64,000 nt of DNA from Arthrobacter dokdonellae (GTDB taxonomy: Bacteria; Actinomycetota; Actinomycetes; Actinomycetales; Micrococcaceae): assembly GCF_003268655.1 (NCBI RefSeq), contig NZ_CP029642.1, positions 1,426,001 to 1,490,000 of the forward strand, read 5' to 3'. The translations under genes and the position numbers were made by a program. This document shows, in pieces, positions 53,257 to 63,892 of the stretch (within the stretch, counting starts at the first letter, position 1; each line of letters begins with the position of its first letter). A model generated the notes under the pieces. That model had not been told where the DNA came from and did not search any database. It was given only the letters and a program-made list of their open reading frames with translations.

Positions 53257-54413
53257 GAAATGTTGGCTTTCTGATCGGCGGCGGCCGCTGGCTTGACGTC
53301 GGCTGCGGTTTTGGGGCCGGCAGACGTGGCCCTCAGCACGGCGGCGGTCTGCTCGGGGGTGGTGTCGTTGATAAAGGCGCCCATCGCGGCTTCGGAGCCG
53401 GCCAGGAACTTCAGCTTGTCGGCGGCCCGCCGCGGGGAGGTCAGCTCCAGGTGGAAACGGCCGGCCGGGCGCAGCAGGGCATCCAGCGGTGCCTGGTGCC
53501 AGGCGGCAATATAGGGTGTGGGCGTCTCATAGAGGTTGTCCAGGCGGCGCAGGATGTCTAGGTACATGACGGCCAGCTCGTCGCGTTCGGCGTTGTTCAG
53601 CGCGGCGAAGTCAGGCACGTGGCGGTGCGGGGTGAGGTGGATTTCCAGCGGCATGTGCGCGGCAAACGGCACATAGGCGCTGAAGTGCTCGCCCTGGGCA
53701 ACCATCCGCTCGCCGGACTCGGACTCCTTCGCCACAATCGAGCCCAACAGCGTCTCGCGGCCTCCGGCGGCCTGGAAGTGCGACAGTGCCGCCGCGGCCA
53801 TGACGGCGCTGCGCGGCGGGACGTACGAGTACGCGTAGATCTGCCCGTGTGGATGGTGGAGCGTCACGCCGATGTCCTGGCCGCGGTTCTCAAACGGGAA
53901 CACCTGCTTGATGCCCGGAAGCGCGCTGAGCGCCTCGGTGCGGTGTGCCCACGCATCAATGACGGTGCGGGCGCGCTCCGTAGACAGCCCGCCAAAGGAA
54001 CCGGTGTGCTCCGGTGTGAAGGCCACCACCTCGCAGCGGCCGAACGCGCGGCCCTTGGTGCCCCAGGCGGGCTTGTCCGGGATGAGCCCCACTGCCGGGC
54101 CCAGGGACGGGAAGCGGTTCTCAAACACTGCCACGTCGTAGGTGGAGTCGGGGATTTCCGAAAGGTTTGCGCCCGTGCTGGGGCACAGCGGGCACTGGTC
54201 GGCCGGCGGCAGGTAGGTGCGGGTCTGGCGGTGGGCGGCGATGGCCACCCAGTCGCCGGTCAGCGCGTCGAAGCGGAGTTCGCCGGTGTTCGCTTCGCTC
54301 CTGGCGTCCAAAGGGCGCGTGTCCACCGCCGTGTGGCTGCGGGCCGTGGCGCCGTCGTCGAAGTAGATGAGTTCGCGGCCGTCGGCCAGGCGTGTGCTGG
54401 TGGGAATGGTCAT
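53253..54413 (-). CDS. galT: Galactose-1-phosphate uridylyltransferase
   Basis: A 386-residue HIT-superfamily enzyme exchanging UMP between UDP-glucose and galactose 1-phosphate. It has YLPPADQCPLCPST (zinc Cys pair), FENRFPSLGP, FPFENRGQDIGVTLHHPHGQ with the catalytic H-P-H, and HMPLEIHLTPHRHVPDFA. The last ~20 residues are an Ala/Lys tail. The ATG at 54413 overlaps the deoR stop (ATGA). No galE is present in the window. Confidence 0.94.
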   Translation of the reverse strand: MTIPTSTRLADGRELIYFDDGATARSHTAVDTRPLDARSEANTGELRFDALTGDWVAIAAHRQTRTYLPPADQCPLCPSTGANLSEIPDSTYDVAVFENRFPSLGPAVGLIPDKPAWGTKGRAFGRCEVVAFTPEHTGSFGGLSTERARTVIDAWAHRTEALSALPGIKQVFPFENRGQDIGVTLHHPHGQIYAYSYVPPRSAVMAAAALSHFQAAGGRETLLGSIVAKESESGERMVAQGEHFSAYVPFAAHMPLEIHLTPHRHVPDFAALNNAERDELAVMYLDILRRLDNLYETPTPYIAAWHQAPLDALLRPAGRFHLELTSPRRAADKLKFLAGSEAAMGAFINDTTPEQTAAVLRATSAGPKTAADVKPAAAADQKANIS

Positions 54414-55240
54414 GAGTTCTTCCTGGTCGGGTTCTTCGCGGACTGCCCGCCGGCGGTCGGAACGACGGTGAGGGTGGGCACGCGGGAGGCGAACGTTTCG
54501 CGCACGGCCGCATTGACGCCGTCGTCCGTGATGACTGTGTCCACGGCGGAGAGCGGGGCAATGGTCGCGAGGGACCGGACCTGGAACTTGGTGCTGTCGG
54601 CGAGCACCACCAGCCGCCCCGTGGACTCGATGAAGGCGGCGTTGGTTTCCGCTTCCAGCAGGTTGGGGCTGGTCAGCCCGCGGGTGGCGTCCAGGCCGTG
54701 CACGCCCATGAAGCATAGATCGGTGTTGAGGTTGTGCAGGGCCAGCCGGGCCACAGGGCCCACCAGGGCCTCCGAGGGCGTGCGCTCGCCGCCGGTGACA
54801 ATGACGGTGCACGAGGAGCTGCCCTGCTGCTGGTAGAGCAGCTCGGCCACTTTGAGGGAGTTCGTGACCACCGTCAGCTCGCGCAGCTGCTCCAGCTCGG
54901 TGGCCAGGTGAACGGCCAGCTGGTAGGTGGTGGTGCCGCCGGTCAGGGCCAGCGTCATGCCGGGTTTGACCAGTTTCAGGGCCTCGGCCGCAATGGCCAG
55001 CTTTGCCTCCAGCTCCTTGTCCACGTTCAGCAGGAAGCCGGGTTCGAGGGCGCTGAGCCGGGCCAGCCGCATGGCGCCGCCGTGGATTTTGCGGGCCAGG
55101 CCGTTCGCGTCCAGCGCCTCGATGTCACGCCGGATCGTCATCTCGCTGACATTCAGGGCCGCGGCGACATCCGCGACGCGTACCGCCTCGTGGAGCTGGA
55201 GCTCCTTGAGGATGCGTGCCTGGCGCTCAGGTGCCAGCAT
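54410..55240 (-). CDS. DeoR-family transcriptional regulator of the gal genes
   Basis: A 276-residue regulator. The N-terminal helix-turn-helix has ERQARILKELQLHEAVRVAD and LNVSEMTIRRDIEALDANGL, the DeoR signature. The C-terminal sugar-phosphate sensor domain has LTGGTTTYQLAVHLA, VVTGGERTPSEALVGP-like residues and LVVLADSTKFQVRSLATIAP. Members respond to a phosphorylated sugar. It heads the operon with galT and galK and faces galM. The ATG at 55240 follows AGGGGG; the frame stays open upstream across galM's opposite strand without meaning. Confidence 0.92.
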   Translation of the reverse strand: MLAPERQARILKELQLHEAVRVADVAAALNVSEMTIRRDIEALDANGLARKIHGGAMRLARLSALEPGFLLNVDKELEAKLAIAAEALKLVKPGMTLALTGGTTTYQLAVHLATELEQLRELTVVTNSLKVAELLYQQQGSSSCTVIVTGGERTPSEALVGPVARLALHNLNTDLCFMGVHGLDATRGLTSPNLLEAETNAAFIESTGRLVVLADSTKFQVRSLATIAPLSAVDTVITDDGVNAAVRETFASRVPTLTVVPTAGGQSAKNPTRKNS

Positions 55241-55278
55241 GGGGACCCCCTGTGTCTGTGACGCGTCGGCGTCTGTAG

Positions 55279-55316
55279 CGGTTACGGCAAAAAACAATAC
55301 TTTCAAACAAAATCTT
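55279..55316 (-). promoter_or_regulatory. Probable deoR-galTK promoter and DeoR operator region
   Basis: An AT-rich island in GC-rich DNA. On the minus strand it reads AAGATTTTGTTTGAAAGTAT then TGTTTTTTGCCG, with repeated TTGTTT units typical of DeoR-type operators. A -35 TTGAAA (55306-55301), a 16-bp spacer and -10 TAACCG (55284-55279) can be placed. Confidence 0.4.
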
Positions 55317-55383
55317 ACATTAACGACGCGCCTTTGGCACCAACATTCCCGAAAGGAACGCTGTTTTTGGGCCCCGGAACCTG

Positions 55384-55389
55384 TAACGT
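55384..55389 (+). promoter_or_regulatory. -10 box of a leaderless galM mRNA
   Basis: TAACGT ends 7 nt before the ATG at 55397, the same element and spacing as at purU. Confidence 0.55.
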
Positions 55390-55396
55390 GGCCTGC

Positions 55397-56317
55397 ATGA
55401 CCAACACCACAGCAGGAGCCCTGGCGGCGTCCGGCGAGCAGTTCACCCTGCACCGTGCCGGCGCCACCGCCGTCATTGCCTCGCTGGCCGCGGGCCTGCG
55501 CCACTACGACCGCGGCGGCGTGGACCTGGTGGAAAGCTACGGCACGGGCGGGATCGCCCCGGGGGCGGCCGGCCTCACCATGGCGCCCTTTGCCAACCGG
55601 GTGGACGGCGGCCGCTGGGAGCTCGACGGCAAGCCGCAGCAGCTGGACATCACCGAAGTGCCGCGCAACAACGCCATCCACGGTCTGCTGCGCAACACCG
55701 GCTATGCGGTGCTGGAGTCGTCCGAGGAGCACGTGCTCCTGGAGGCCGCCATCTATCCGCAGCACGGCTACCCGTTTCTGGCCCGCCACCAGGTCCGCTA
55801 CGAACTCTCCGCCGACGGCGCCCTGCGGGTGTCGCAGACGCTCGTCAACGACTCCCCGCGGCGGGCGCCCTTTGTCCTCGGCGCGCATCCCTACTTCCGG
55901 CTGGGCGACACCGCCCCGGAACAGTTGCGCGTCACCGTGGACGCCGCCAGCTACCTGGCCGCCAATGACCGCATGATTCCCACGCAGACCCTTCCGGTGG
56001 ACGCCGCCCATGATCTCCGCGGCGGCCGCCTGCTCCCGGACGCCGTGATGGACACGGCCTTCACCGGCCTGGCGTCCGACGGCGGGACGCGCCATATGGT
56101 CTCGGCCCCGGACGGGCGCAGCGTGAGCCTGTGGCACGACGCCTCCGTTTCCTACGTCCAAGTCTTTGTCACCCGGGATTTCCCCGGACGGACGCTGGCC
56201 GTGGCCATGGAACCGATGACCGGCCCGGCGAACGCGTTCAACTCGGGCGACGGACTCAAATGGCTGGACCCGGGGGAGCAGTTCACCATGCGCTGGGGGA
56301 TCGACGCCGAGCTGTAG
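55397..56317 (+). CDS. galM: Aldose 1-epimerase (galactose mutarotase)
   Basis: A 306-residue beta-sandwich enzyme interconverting alpha and beta anomers of hexoses, feeding galactokinase. It has TMAPFANRVDGGRWELDG (conserved N-R), NNAIHGLLRNTGYAVLESSE (His), PFVLGAHPYFRL (second His) and a C-terminal FVTRDFPGRTLAVAMEPMTG with the catalytic Glu. It is divergent from deoR-galT-galK, completing the Leloir set apart from galE. Confidence 0.92.
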   Translation: MTNTTAGALAASGEQFTLHRAGATAVIASLAAGLRHYDRGGVDLVESYGTGGIAPGAAGLTMAPFANRVDGGRWELDGKPQQLDITEVPRNNAIHGLLRNTGYAVLESSEEHVLLEAAIYPQHGYPFLARHQVRYELSADGALRVSQTLVNDSPRRAPFVLGAHPYFRLGDTAPEQLRVTVDAASYLAANDRMIPTQTLPVDAAHDLRGGRLLPDAVMDTAFTGLASDGGTRHMVSAPDGRSVSLWHDASVSYVQVFVTRDFPGRTLAVAMEPMTGPANAFNSGDGLKWLDPGEQFTMRWGIDAEL

Positions 56318-56363
56318 CAGGTGCGGCGTTGAACCGCGGCCCTGAAATGGACGCCGTTTTACG

Positions 56364-56369
56364 TATTTT
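56364..56369 (+). promoter_or_regulatory. -10 box of a leaderless AI-2E family mRNA
   Basis: TATTTT ends 6 nt before the ATG at 56376, supporting that codon over the ATG at 56394. Confidence 0.45.
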
Positions 56370-56375
56370 TGCCGC

Positions 56376-57590
56376 ATGGGGAATTATTGGTCTATGACGC
56401 CCGTGCAGCAGCAACCAGAGCGCCCCAGCCAAGCAGCTCCCAGTGACCGCCCCGTGGTCCCGTTCGGCATGCAGGTGGCCGGCGCGTGGGCCTGGCGCGT
56501 TGGGCTGGTCCTGGTCGTGTCCGCGATGGTGGTGTGGCTGCTGGGCCAGGTGAGCCTGCTGGTCATCCCGCTCATGGTCGCCGCCCTGTTCAGTGCCCTG
56601 CTGCGCCCGCTCGTCAACAAACTGCAAAGCGTCGGAGTGCCGCAGTGGCTTGCCGTGAGCGGCACCCTGGTCGGGTTGATAGTGGTGGTCGTGGGCGGAC
56701 TGTTCCTGGTCGGGCGCCAAATGGCATCGGGCCTTGCCGAGCTGGCCAGCCAGGCACTCCGGGGCTTGATCCAGGTCCAGGACTGGCTGACGACCGGGCC
56801 GCTGGGCCTGAGCAACGACCAGATCGACAAGTACCTGCAGGAAGCCCTTGCCGCCCTGCAAAACAACAGCAGCACCATCGTCTCCAAGGCCCTGGGCATT
56901 GGGAGCGGGTTCGGCCACTTTGGCGCCGGGCTGCTGCTGACAGTGTTCATCCTGGTCTTTTACCTCCTCGAAGGGGAGAACATCTGGGCCTTTGTGGTCC
57001 GGCTGTTCCCGCGCCGGGCGCGGTCCCCGATTGACGGCGCGGGCCGGCGCGGCTGGCTGTCCCTGGGCAACTACGTGCGCATCCAGATACTGGTCGCCGC
57101 CGTGGACGCGATCGGCATCGGGGCAGGCGCCGCGATCATCCAGGTGCCGCTGGCCCTGCCACTGGGCGTGCTGGTCTTCGTCGGGTCGTTCATCCCCGTC
57201 GTCGGTGCGCTCGTCACGGGCGCCGTGGCGGTGCTGCTGGCCCTGGTGGCCAACGGCTGGGTGAATGCGCTGATCATGCTGGGCATCGTGCTGCTCGTCC
57301 AGCAGCTGGAAAGCCACCTGCTCCAGCCATTCATCATGGGCCGGGCCGTGAACCTGCATCCCGTGGCAGTGATCCTGGCCGTGACGGCCGGCTCCACCGT
57401 GGCCGGCATCCTTGGCGCCCTGTTCGCCGTGCCGGTGCTGGCCGTGGCCAATTCCTTCATCCGCTACATCGCCGCCCGCGGCTGGGAGCCCGACCTCGTC
57501 CTCCCCGGCGCGCTGCCTGAAGGCGGGCTGGAGGACGCAACGGAAGTGCCGGCGTCGTCCGCCAGACCAGGCCCGGACACGCAGCAGTAG
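56376..57590 (+). CDS. AI-2E family transporter
   Basis: A 404-residue polytopic membrane protein of the AI-2 exporter superfamily (TqsA/PerM-like). Helices include WRVGLVLVVSAMVVWLLGQV and LLVIPLMVAALFSALLRPLV near the N-terminus, and the family block LPLGVLVFVGSFIPVVGALV with ILMLGIVLLVQQLESHLLQP follows residue 250. Real substrates are mostly unknown; some members are Na+/H+ antiporters. It is followed by ilvA after 52 nt. Confidence 0.87.
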   Translation: MGNYWSMTPVQQQPERPSQAAPSDRPVVPFGMQVAGAWAWRVGLVLVVSAMVVWLLGQVSLLVIPLMVAALFSALLRPLVNKLQSVGVPQWLAVSGTLVGLIVVVVGGLFLVGRQMASGLAELASQALRGLIQVQDWLTTGPLGLSNDQIDKYLQEALAALQNNSSTIVSKALGIGSGFGHFGAGLLLTVFILVFYLLEGENIWAFVVRLFPRRARSPIDGAGRRGWLSLGNYVRIQILVAAVDAIGIGAGAAIIQVPLALPLGVLVFVGSFIPVVGALVTGAVAVLLALVANGWVNALIMLGIVLLVQQLESHLLQPFIMGRAVNLHPVAVILAVTAGSTVAGILGALFAVPVLAVANSFIRYIAARGWEPDLVLPGALPEGGLEDATEVPASSARPGPDTQQ

Positions 57591-57642
57591 CCCGCTGCCC
57601 CACGATTCAACCCCGCAACACATAAGGAAAGAGAACAATACA

Positions 57643-58881
57643 GTGAACGCAGCAGGCAACCTTCCCGTAACCCTCGCCGATGTTGAAGCCGCACGCGAGC
57701 TGTTGCAGGAAATTATTGCGTTCACGCCCATTGAAAGTTCGCGGGCGCTGGGGCGGATGACCGGCTCGGACGTGTTTCTCAAGTGTGAGAACCTGCAGCG
57801 GGCCGGCTCGTTCAAGGTGCGCGGCGCCTACGTGCGCATGGCCAGGCTGTCAGCGGAGGAGCGGGCGCGGGGCGTGGTGGCGGCGTCGGCCGGAAACCAC
57901 GCCCAGGGCGTGGCCGTCGCCGCGAAGGCGCTGGGCATCAAGGCCCGCATCTACATGCCCGTGGGCGTGGCACTGCCCAAGCTGGCCGCGACGCGTGGGC
58001 ATGGGGCCGAGGTGGTGCTGCACGGCTACAACGTGGACGAGTCACTGGCCGAGGCCGAACGCTACGCCAATGAAACCGGCTCGGTGTTCGTCCACCCGTT
58101 CAACAACGTCGATGTCGTCTCCGGACAGGGCACCATCGGCCTGGAAATCCTGGACCAGATCCCCAACGTGGACACCGTCATCATGGGCGTCGGCGGCGGC
58201 GGGCTGCTGGCCGGGGTGGCCGTGGCCGTCAAGGCCCGCGCCAAGGAACTGGGCCGCGAGATCCGCGTGATCGGCGTGCAGGCGGAAAACGCCGCCGCCT
58301 ACCCGCCGTCGCTGGCCGCTGACGCCCTGGTGCCGCTGAAGAAGGTCTCCACGATGGCCGACGGCATCGCGGTCGGCCGGCCCGGGCAGCTGCCGTTCTC
58401 GATCATCCGCGAACTCGTGGACGACGTCATCACGGTCAGCGAGGATTCGCTGGCGCGGGCCCTGATCTTCCTGCTGGAACGGGCCAAGATGGTGGTCGAA
58501 CCGGCTGGGGCAGTGGGCGTGGCCGCGCTCATGGAAGGCAAGATCGAGAACCCTGGCACCACCGCCGTGATCCTCTCCGGCGGCAACATCGACCCCATGC
58601 TCATGCTCAAGGTCATCCAAAGGGGCCTTTCGGCGGCCGGGCGGTTCTTGACGGTGCGCATGATGCTCAACGACCGCCCGGGATCGCTGGCCACCATCTC
58701 GCGGATCATCGCCGAGAACGACGCCAACGTCACGGGCGTGGACCACACCCGCGTGGGCGGTTCCATCTCGATGGGGGATGTCTCCATCACGGTCAACCTG
58801 GAGACGAAGGGCCATGAGCACTGCGAACAGGTCCTGACCGCACTGCGCTCCGAAGGCTTCCAGCCGATCGTGGTGCATTAA
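57643..58881 (+). CDS. ilvA: Threonine ammonia-lyase (threonine dehydratase)
   Basis: A 412-residue PLP enzyme making 2-oxobutanoate from threonine. The PLP lysine is in KCENLQRAGSFKVRGAYVRM; VVAASAGNHAQGVAVAA binds substrate and MGVGGGGLLAGVAVA binds the phosphate. The C-terminal ~80 residues are a single ACT-like regulatory domain (RMMLNDRPGSLATISRIIAE). This is the shorter type found in actinobacteria; whether it serves isoleucine synthesis or catabolism cannot be settled here. The GTG at 57643 is preceded by AAGGAAAGAG. Confidence 0.93.
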   Translation: MNAAGNLPVTLADVEAARELLQEIIAFTPIESSRALGRMTGSDVFLKCENLQRAGSFKVRGAYVRMARLSAEERARGVVAASAGNHAQGVAVAAKALGIKARIYMPVGVALPKLAATRGHGAEVVLHGYNVDESLAEAERYANETGSVFVHPFNNVDVVSGQGTIGLEILDQIPNVDTVIMGVGGGGLLAGVAVAVKARAKELGREIRVIGVQAENAAAYPPSLAADALVPLKKVSTMADGIAVGRPGQLPFSIIRELVDDVITVSEDSLARALIFLLERAKMVVEPAGAVGVAALMEGKIENPGTTAVILSGGNIDPMLMLKVIQRGLSAAGRFLTVRMMLNDRPGSLATISRIIAENDANVTGVDHTRVGGSISMGDVSITVNLETKGHEHCEQVLTALRSEGFQPIVVH

Positions 58882-58883
58882 AA

Positions 58884-58953
58884 AACTGACCCGCAGCAGA
58901 TGTCGAAAAAACGCGATTTCGAGGCGTTTTTCGACATCTGCTGCGGGTCAGTT
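58884..58953. terminator. Very long hairpin between convergent ilvA and greA genes
   Basis: The left arm (58884-58914, starting AACTGACCCGCAGCAGATGT) pairs with the right arm (58924-58953) over about 30 bp with one bulged A and a 9-nt loop. It begins 3 nt after the ilvA stop and ends 18 nt before the greA stop codon. Each strand carries a T-run inside the stem, so it can act in both directions. Confidence 0.75.
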
Positions 58954-58970
58954 GGGCCCAGGGGACGCGG

Positions 58971-59462
58971 TCAGCTCTCGTACGGCTTGGCGGAGAGAAT
59001 TTCGACGTCGATCGTCTTGCCGTTGGGGGCGACATAGCTGAGCTTGTCGCCCACCTTGTGGCCCATGATGGCCATGCCGAGGGGGGAACGCTCGCTGAAG
59101 ACGTCCATGTCGGTGGTGCCGACTTCGCGGCTGCCCAGCAGGAACTTGGTCGCGTCGCCGGCGATGGTGGCGCCAACCACCATGCCCTGTTCCACAATGC
59201 CGTCGTCGGCCGGGGCCTCGCCCACATGGGCGTTGCGCAGGAGCTCGCTCAACTGGCGGATGCGGGCCTCGATCTTGCCCTGTTCATCCTTGGCGGCGTG
59301 GTAGCCGCCGTTCTCCTTCAGATCGCCCTCGGAACGGGCCTGCTCGATCTTGCTGACGATTTCCGCGCGGCCGGGGCCGGAAAGCTGCGTCAGCTCGGCC
59401 TGGAGACGGTCAAAGGCTTCCTGGGTCAGCCAGGCAGCGGACGCACTGTTAGTGGTAGGCAC
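58971..59462 (-). CDS. greA: Transcription elongation factor GreA
   Basis: A 163-residue RNA polymerase secondary-channel factor that rescues backtracked complexes. The N-terminal coiled coil contains EIVSKIEQARSEGDLKENGG followed by YHAAKDEQGKIEARIRQL, with the acidic tip residues D and E that stimulate transcript cleavage. The C-terminal domain ends ERSPLGMAIMGHKVGDKLSY. The start is the GTG at 59462 preceded by AGGAG. greA, DUF4307 and mca stand together in many actinobacteria. Confidence 0.95.
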   Translation of the reverse strand: MPTTNSASAAWLTQEAFDRLQAELTQLSGPGRAEIVSKIEQARSEGDLKENGGYHAAKDEQGKIEARIRQLSELLRNAHVGEAPADDGIVEQGMVVGATIAGDATKFLLGSREVGTTDMDVFSERSPLGMAIMGHKVGDKLSYVAPNGKTIDVEILSAKPYES

Positions 59463-59663
59463 GAAGTTCTCCTTGAATGTACATAAAACAAAGACCCCGC
59501 TAACGGCGGTTCCAATGGTGTTCCACGGCTGGCGTGCCCATCGGGCGACGGACACCATCCATGCGCGGAATTTCCACGGTTGACCAAGCGGGGTGAAGAT
59601 AATATTGACAAGTTTAGTCAATAAGCCGGATAAACCCAAGAATCGCGCGGGGCCGTGTCATGG

Positions 59664-60146
59664 TCAGTGCACTATCCAGCATTCCTGGACCAGCCCCGTC
59701 ACGGCGGGGGCGTCGGTGCGCAGCGCGCCGCGCACCGTCGTCGTGCGTCCGGAATCGGTGCCGGACCCGTTGCCGTTGGGGCCGATCGTGATGACCTTGA
59801 AGCCCACCACGGCGTAGGAATCGTTCATCGCCTGCAGGGCGCACCTGGCGGTGGCGGAGGGGTCCTTGGTCACAGCCACGTCCACGGTGGTCAGGGTGGG
59901 ATCGACCACCTGGTAGCTGATCAGCTTGTTGTCGACGCCGGAGTTGTTGCCGACGGTGGCCCAAAAAACCCAGACAAGCCCCAGGACGCCCACCAGGGCA
60001 AGGGCCAGGATCCGGGACTTTTTGGACATCGCCCGCTTGGGGGTGCCGTATCGATTGGCTACGCTGGTAGCTGCCGGAGTTTCTGAATTTGTCACTGCAT
60101 CCACTGGTGTCTTGATCCGCGGCTGGGCCGGGGGCTGGCCGCCCAC
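59664..60146 (-). CDS. DUF4307 domain membrane protein
   Basis: A 160-residue protein with one transmembrane helix (ILALALVGVLGLVWVFWATV, about residues 46-65) and a ~90-residue exported domain (ISYQVVDPTLTTVDVAVTKD, CALQAMNDSYAVVGFKVITI). It matches DUF4307, a family of unknown function usually encoded divergently from mca, as here. The GTG at 60146 lies 7 nt after a TATACG box and is taken as start; an internal GTG at 60095 would shorten it by 17 residues. Confidence 0.85.
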   Translation of the reverse strand: MGGQPPAQPRIKTPVDAVTNSETPAATSVANRYGTPKRAMSKKSRILALALVGVLGLVWVFWATVGNNSGVDNKLISYQVVDPTLTTVDVAVTKDPSATARCALQAMNDSYAVVGFKVITIGPNGNGSGTDSGRTTTVRGALRTDAPAVTGLVQECWIVH

Positions 60147-60153
60147 GATGGGG

Positions 60154-60159
60154 CGTATA
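60154..60159 (-). promoter_or_regulatory. -10 box of a leaderless DUF4307 mRNA
   Basis: TATACG on the minus strand ends 7 nt before the GTG at 60146. Confidence 0.45.
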
Positions 60160-60234
60160 GGACAGTACGAGTTTAGCGTTTATTCCTGCAGACGTTTTTC
60201 GTCCACACTGTACTAAGAATCGAAGGTAGCCGAC

Positions 60235-61143
60235 GTGACCATCAATGAAGGGCACACAGCCGTTCCACTCCGCCTGTTGGCCGTGCACGCCCATCCCGAT
60301 GACGAGGCCAGCAAGGGCTCGGCCACGATGGCCTCCTACGTGGCCGCAGGGGTGCGGATCATGGTCGCCACGTGCACGGGCGGGGAACGCGGCGGCATCC
60401 AAAATCCCGGCATGGCCGGCGACGCCCATGCCGCCCGCGACATGGCCGGCGCGCGACGGCTCGAGATGGCCCGGGCGGCAAAAATTTTGGGCATCGAGCA
60501 CCAGTGGCTGGGCTTCATGGATTCGGGCCTGCCCGAGGGCGATCCGCTGCCGCCCCTGCCGGCTGGCTGCTTTGCGCTGAAACCGTTGGAGATTGCCGCG
60601 GCGCCTCTGGTGCGCCTGGTGCGCCGCTTCCGTCCCCACGTGATCGTCTCCTACGACGAGAAGGGCGGCTATCCGCACCCGGACCACATCATGGCCCACA
60701 AAGTGGCCGTGGAGGCGTACCACGCTGCGGGCGACCCGGAGCGGTACCCGGGCGCGGGGGAGGCGTGGGAGCCGCAAAAGCTCTACTACGACCTGGCCTT
60801 CAACCCGCAGCGCTTCCGCGCCCTGCATTTTGCACTCCAGGAAGCAGGGCTGGCCTCGCCGTACGCCCAGCGCCTGGCGGCCTGGCTGGAGGCGGACAGC
60901 GAAGGCCACACCCCGCCGGCCGGGACCCACCCGGCCACCACACAGGTTGACTGCGGCGAGTTCTTTGAAAAGCGCGACGAGGCCCTCCGCGCCCATGCCA
61001 CCCAGGTGGACCCGGACGGCTTCTTCTTCGCCGTCAGCCCAGACATGCAGCGGAAGGTGTGGCCGTGGGAGGATTATTCGCTCATCGAATCCCGCGTTCC
61101 GTCGCCCCTGCCGGAAAACGACCTGTTTGCTGGCCTACGATAG
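60235..61143 (+). CDS. mca: Mycothiol S-conjugate amidase
   Basis: A 302-residue zinc amidase that cleaves mycothiol conjugates of toxins and antibiotics, releasing a mercapturic acid for export. The PIG-L/LmbE fold shows LLAVHAHPDDEASKGSATMA (zinc His-Asp-Asp), ATCTGGERGGIQNPGMAGD, MDSGLPEGDPLPPLP and SYDEKGGYPHPDHIMAHKVA (third zinc His). The length and the C-terminal KRDEALRAHATQVDPDGFFF separate it from the related deacetylase MshB. It shows that the organism uses mycothiol. Confidence 0.94.
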   Translation: MTINEGHTAVPLRLLAVHAHPDDEASKGSATMASYVAAGVRIMVATCTGGERGGIQNPGMAGDAHAARDMAGARRLEMARAAKILGIEHQWLGFMDSGLPEGDPLPPLPAGCFALKPLEIAAAPLVRLVRRFRPHVIVSYDEKGGYPHPDHIMAHKVAVEAYHAAGDPERYPGAGEAWEPQKLYYDLAFNPQRFRALHFALQEAGLASPYAQRLAAWLEADSEGHTPPAGTHPATTQVDCGEFFEKRDEALRAHATQVDPDGFFFAVSPDMQRKVWPWEDYSLIESRVPSPLPENDLFAGLR

Positions 61144-61217
61144 GTAGTGGACATGTTCCGGCACCGCACCAAGCCTTCCGGGACCCAACCTGCCGGGGAT
61201 GAAACGAAAGACAAATT

Positions 61218-61574
61218 GTGCACCCATTGATTTTGCTCGCCGCGACGCCGTCACCGAGCCCCACCATCCCCAGCCTGCGTGCGGGCCTCTCGGACGACCA
61301 GATCGGTCCCGGCTTCCTGGGCTTCCTGGCCATGGCCTTCATCGTGGCCATCATGTTCTTCCTGATCCGTGACATGGTCAAGCGCATTCGCCGCGTCCGC
61401 TACCGCGCCCAGGTGGCGGAGAATGCCGCGGGCGGCTCCCACGGGCCCGATGCCGAATACCTTGCCATTCCCATCGTCTCGGACGACGCCGCCCGTTCCG
61501 CAGGTGCCCAGGGCGCCGACACGTCGGGACAGCAGGCGCCGGACGGTTCCAAGCCCAACAGCGGCGGGCAGTAG
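61218..61574 (+). CDS. Small single-span membrane protein
   Basis: A 118-residue protein. An N-terminal hydrophobic start (HPLILLAATPSP) is followed by one strong helix (GFLGFLAMAFIVAIMFFLIR, about 32-51), a basic KRIRRVRYRAQ patch and a ~60-residue hydrophilic Gly/Ala/Ser tail, presumably cytoplasmic. A small protein of this type follows mca in many actinobacteria; its function is unknown. The start is the GTG at 61218. Confidence 0.7.
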   Translation: MHPLILLAATPSPSPTIPSLRAGLSDDQIGPGFLGFLAMAFIVAIMFFLIRDMVKRIRRVRYRAQVAENAAGGSHGPDAEYLAIPIVSDDAARSAGAQGADTSGQQAPDGSKPNSGGQ

Positions 61575-61609
61575 CGCTTCATCCAGCAGGGCAACCACAG
61601 GAGGCTTCC

Positions 61610-63823
<2,214 letters not shown>

Positions 63824-63838
63824 GCCGCCGCCTCCCAT

Positions 63839-63892
63839 GGACGCTCCTGCAGATCCGGGGCGTTGTAGGTGGACGCTCCTGCAGGTCCGGGG
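63839..63892. repeat. GCTCCTGCAG-family direct repeats after the DUF255 gene
   Basis: GGACGCTCCTGCAGATCCGG (63839) and GGACGCTCCTGCAGGTCCGG (63871) repeat with a 32-bp period. The same unit occurs at 16363-16381 and 37966-38016, always in intergenic DNA. No gene is visible from 63824 to the window end. Confidence 0.6.

Noticed and set aside
54410..56377. A 655-residue DeoR protein
   Set aside because: The extra N-terminal codons are antisense to galM; the ATG at 55240 with AGGGGG gives the normal DeoR N-terminus.
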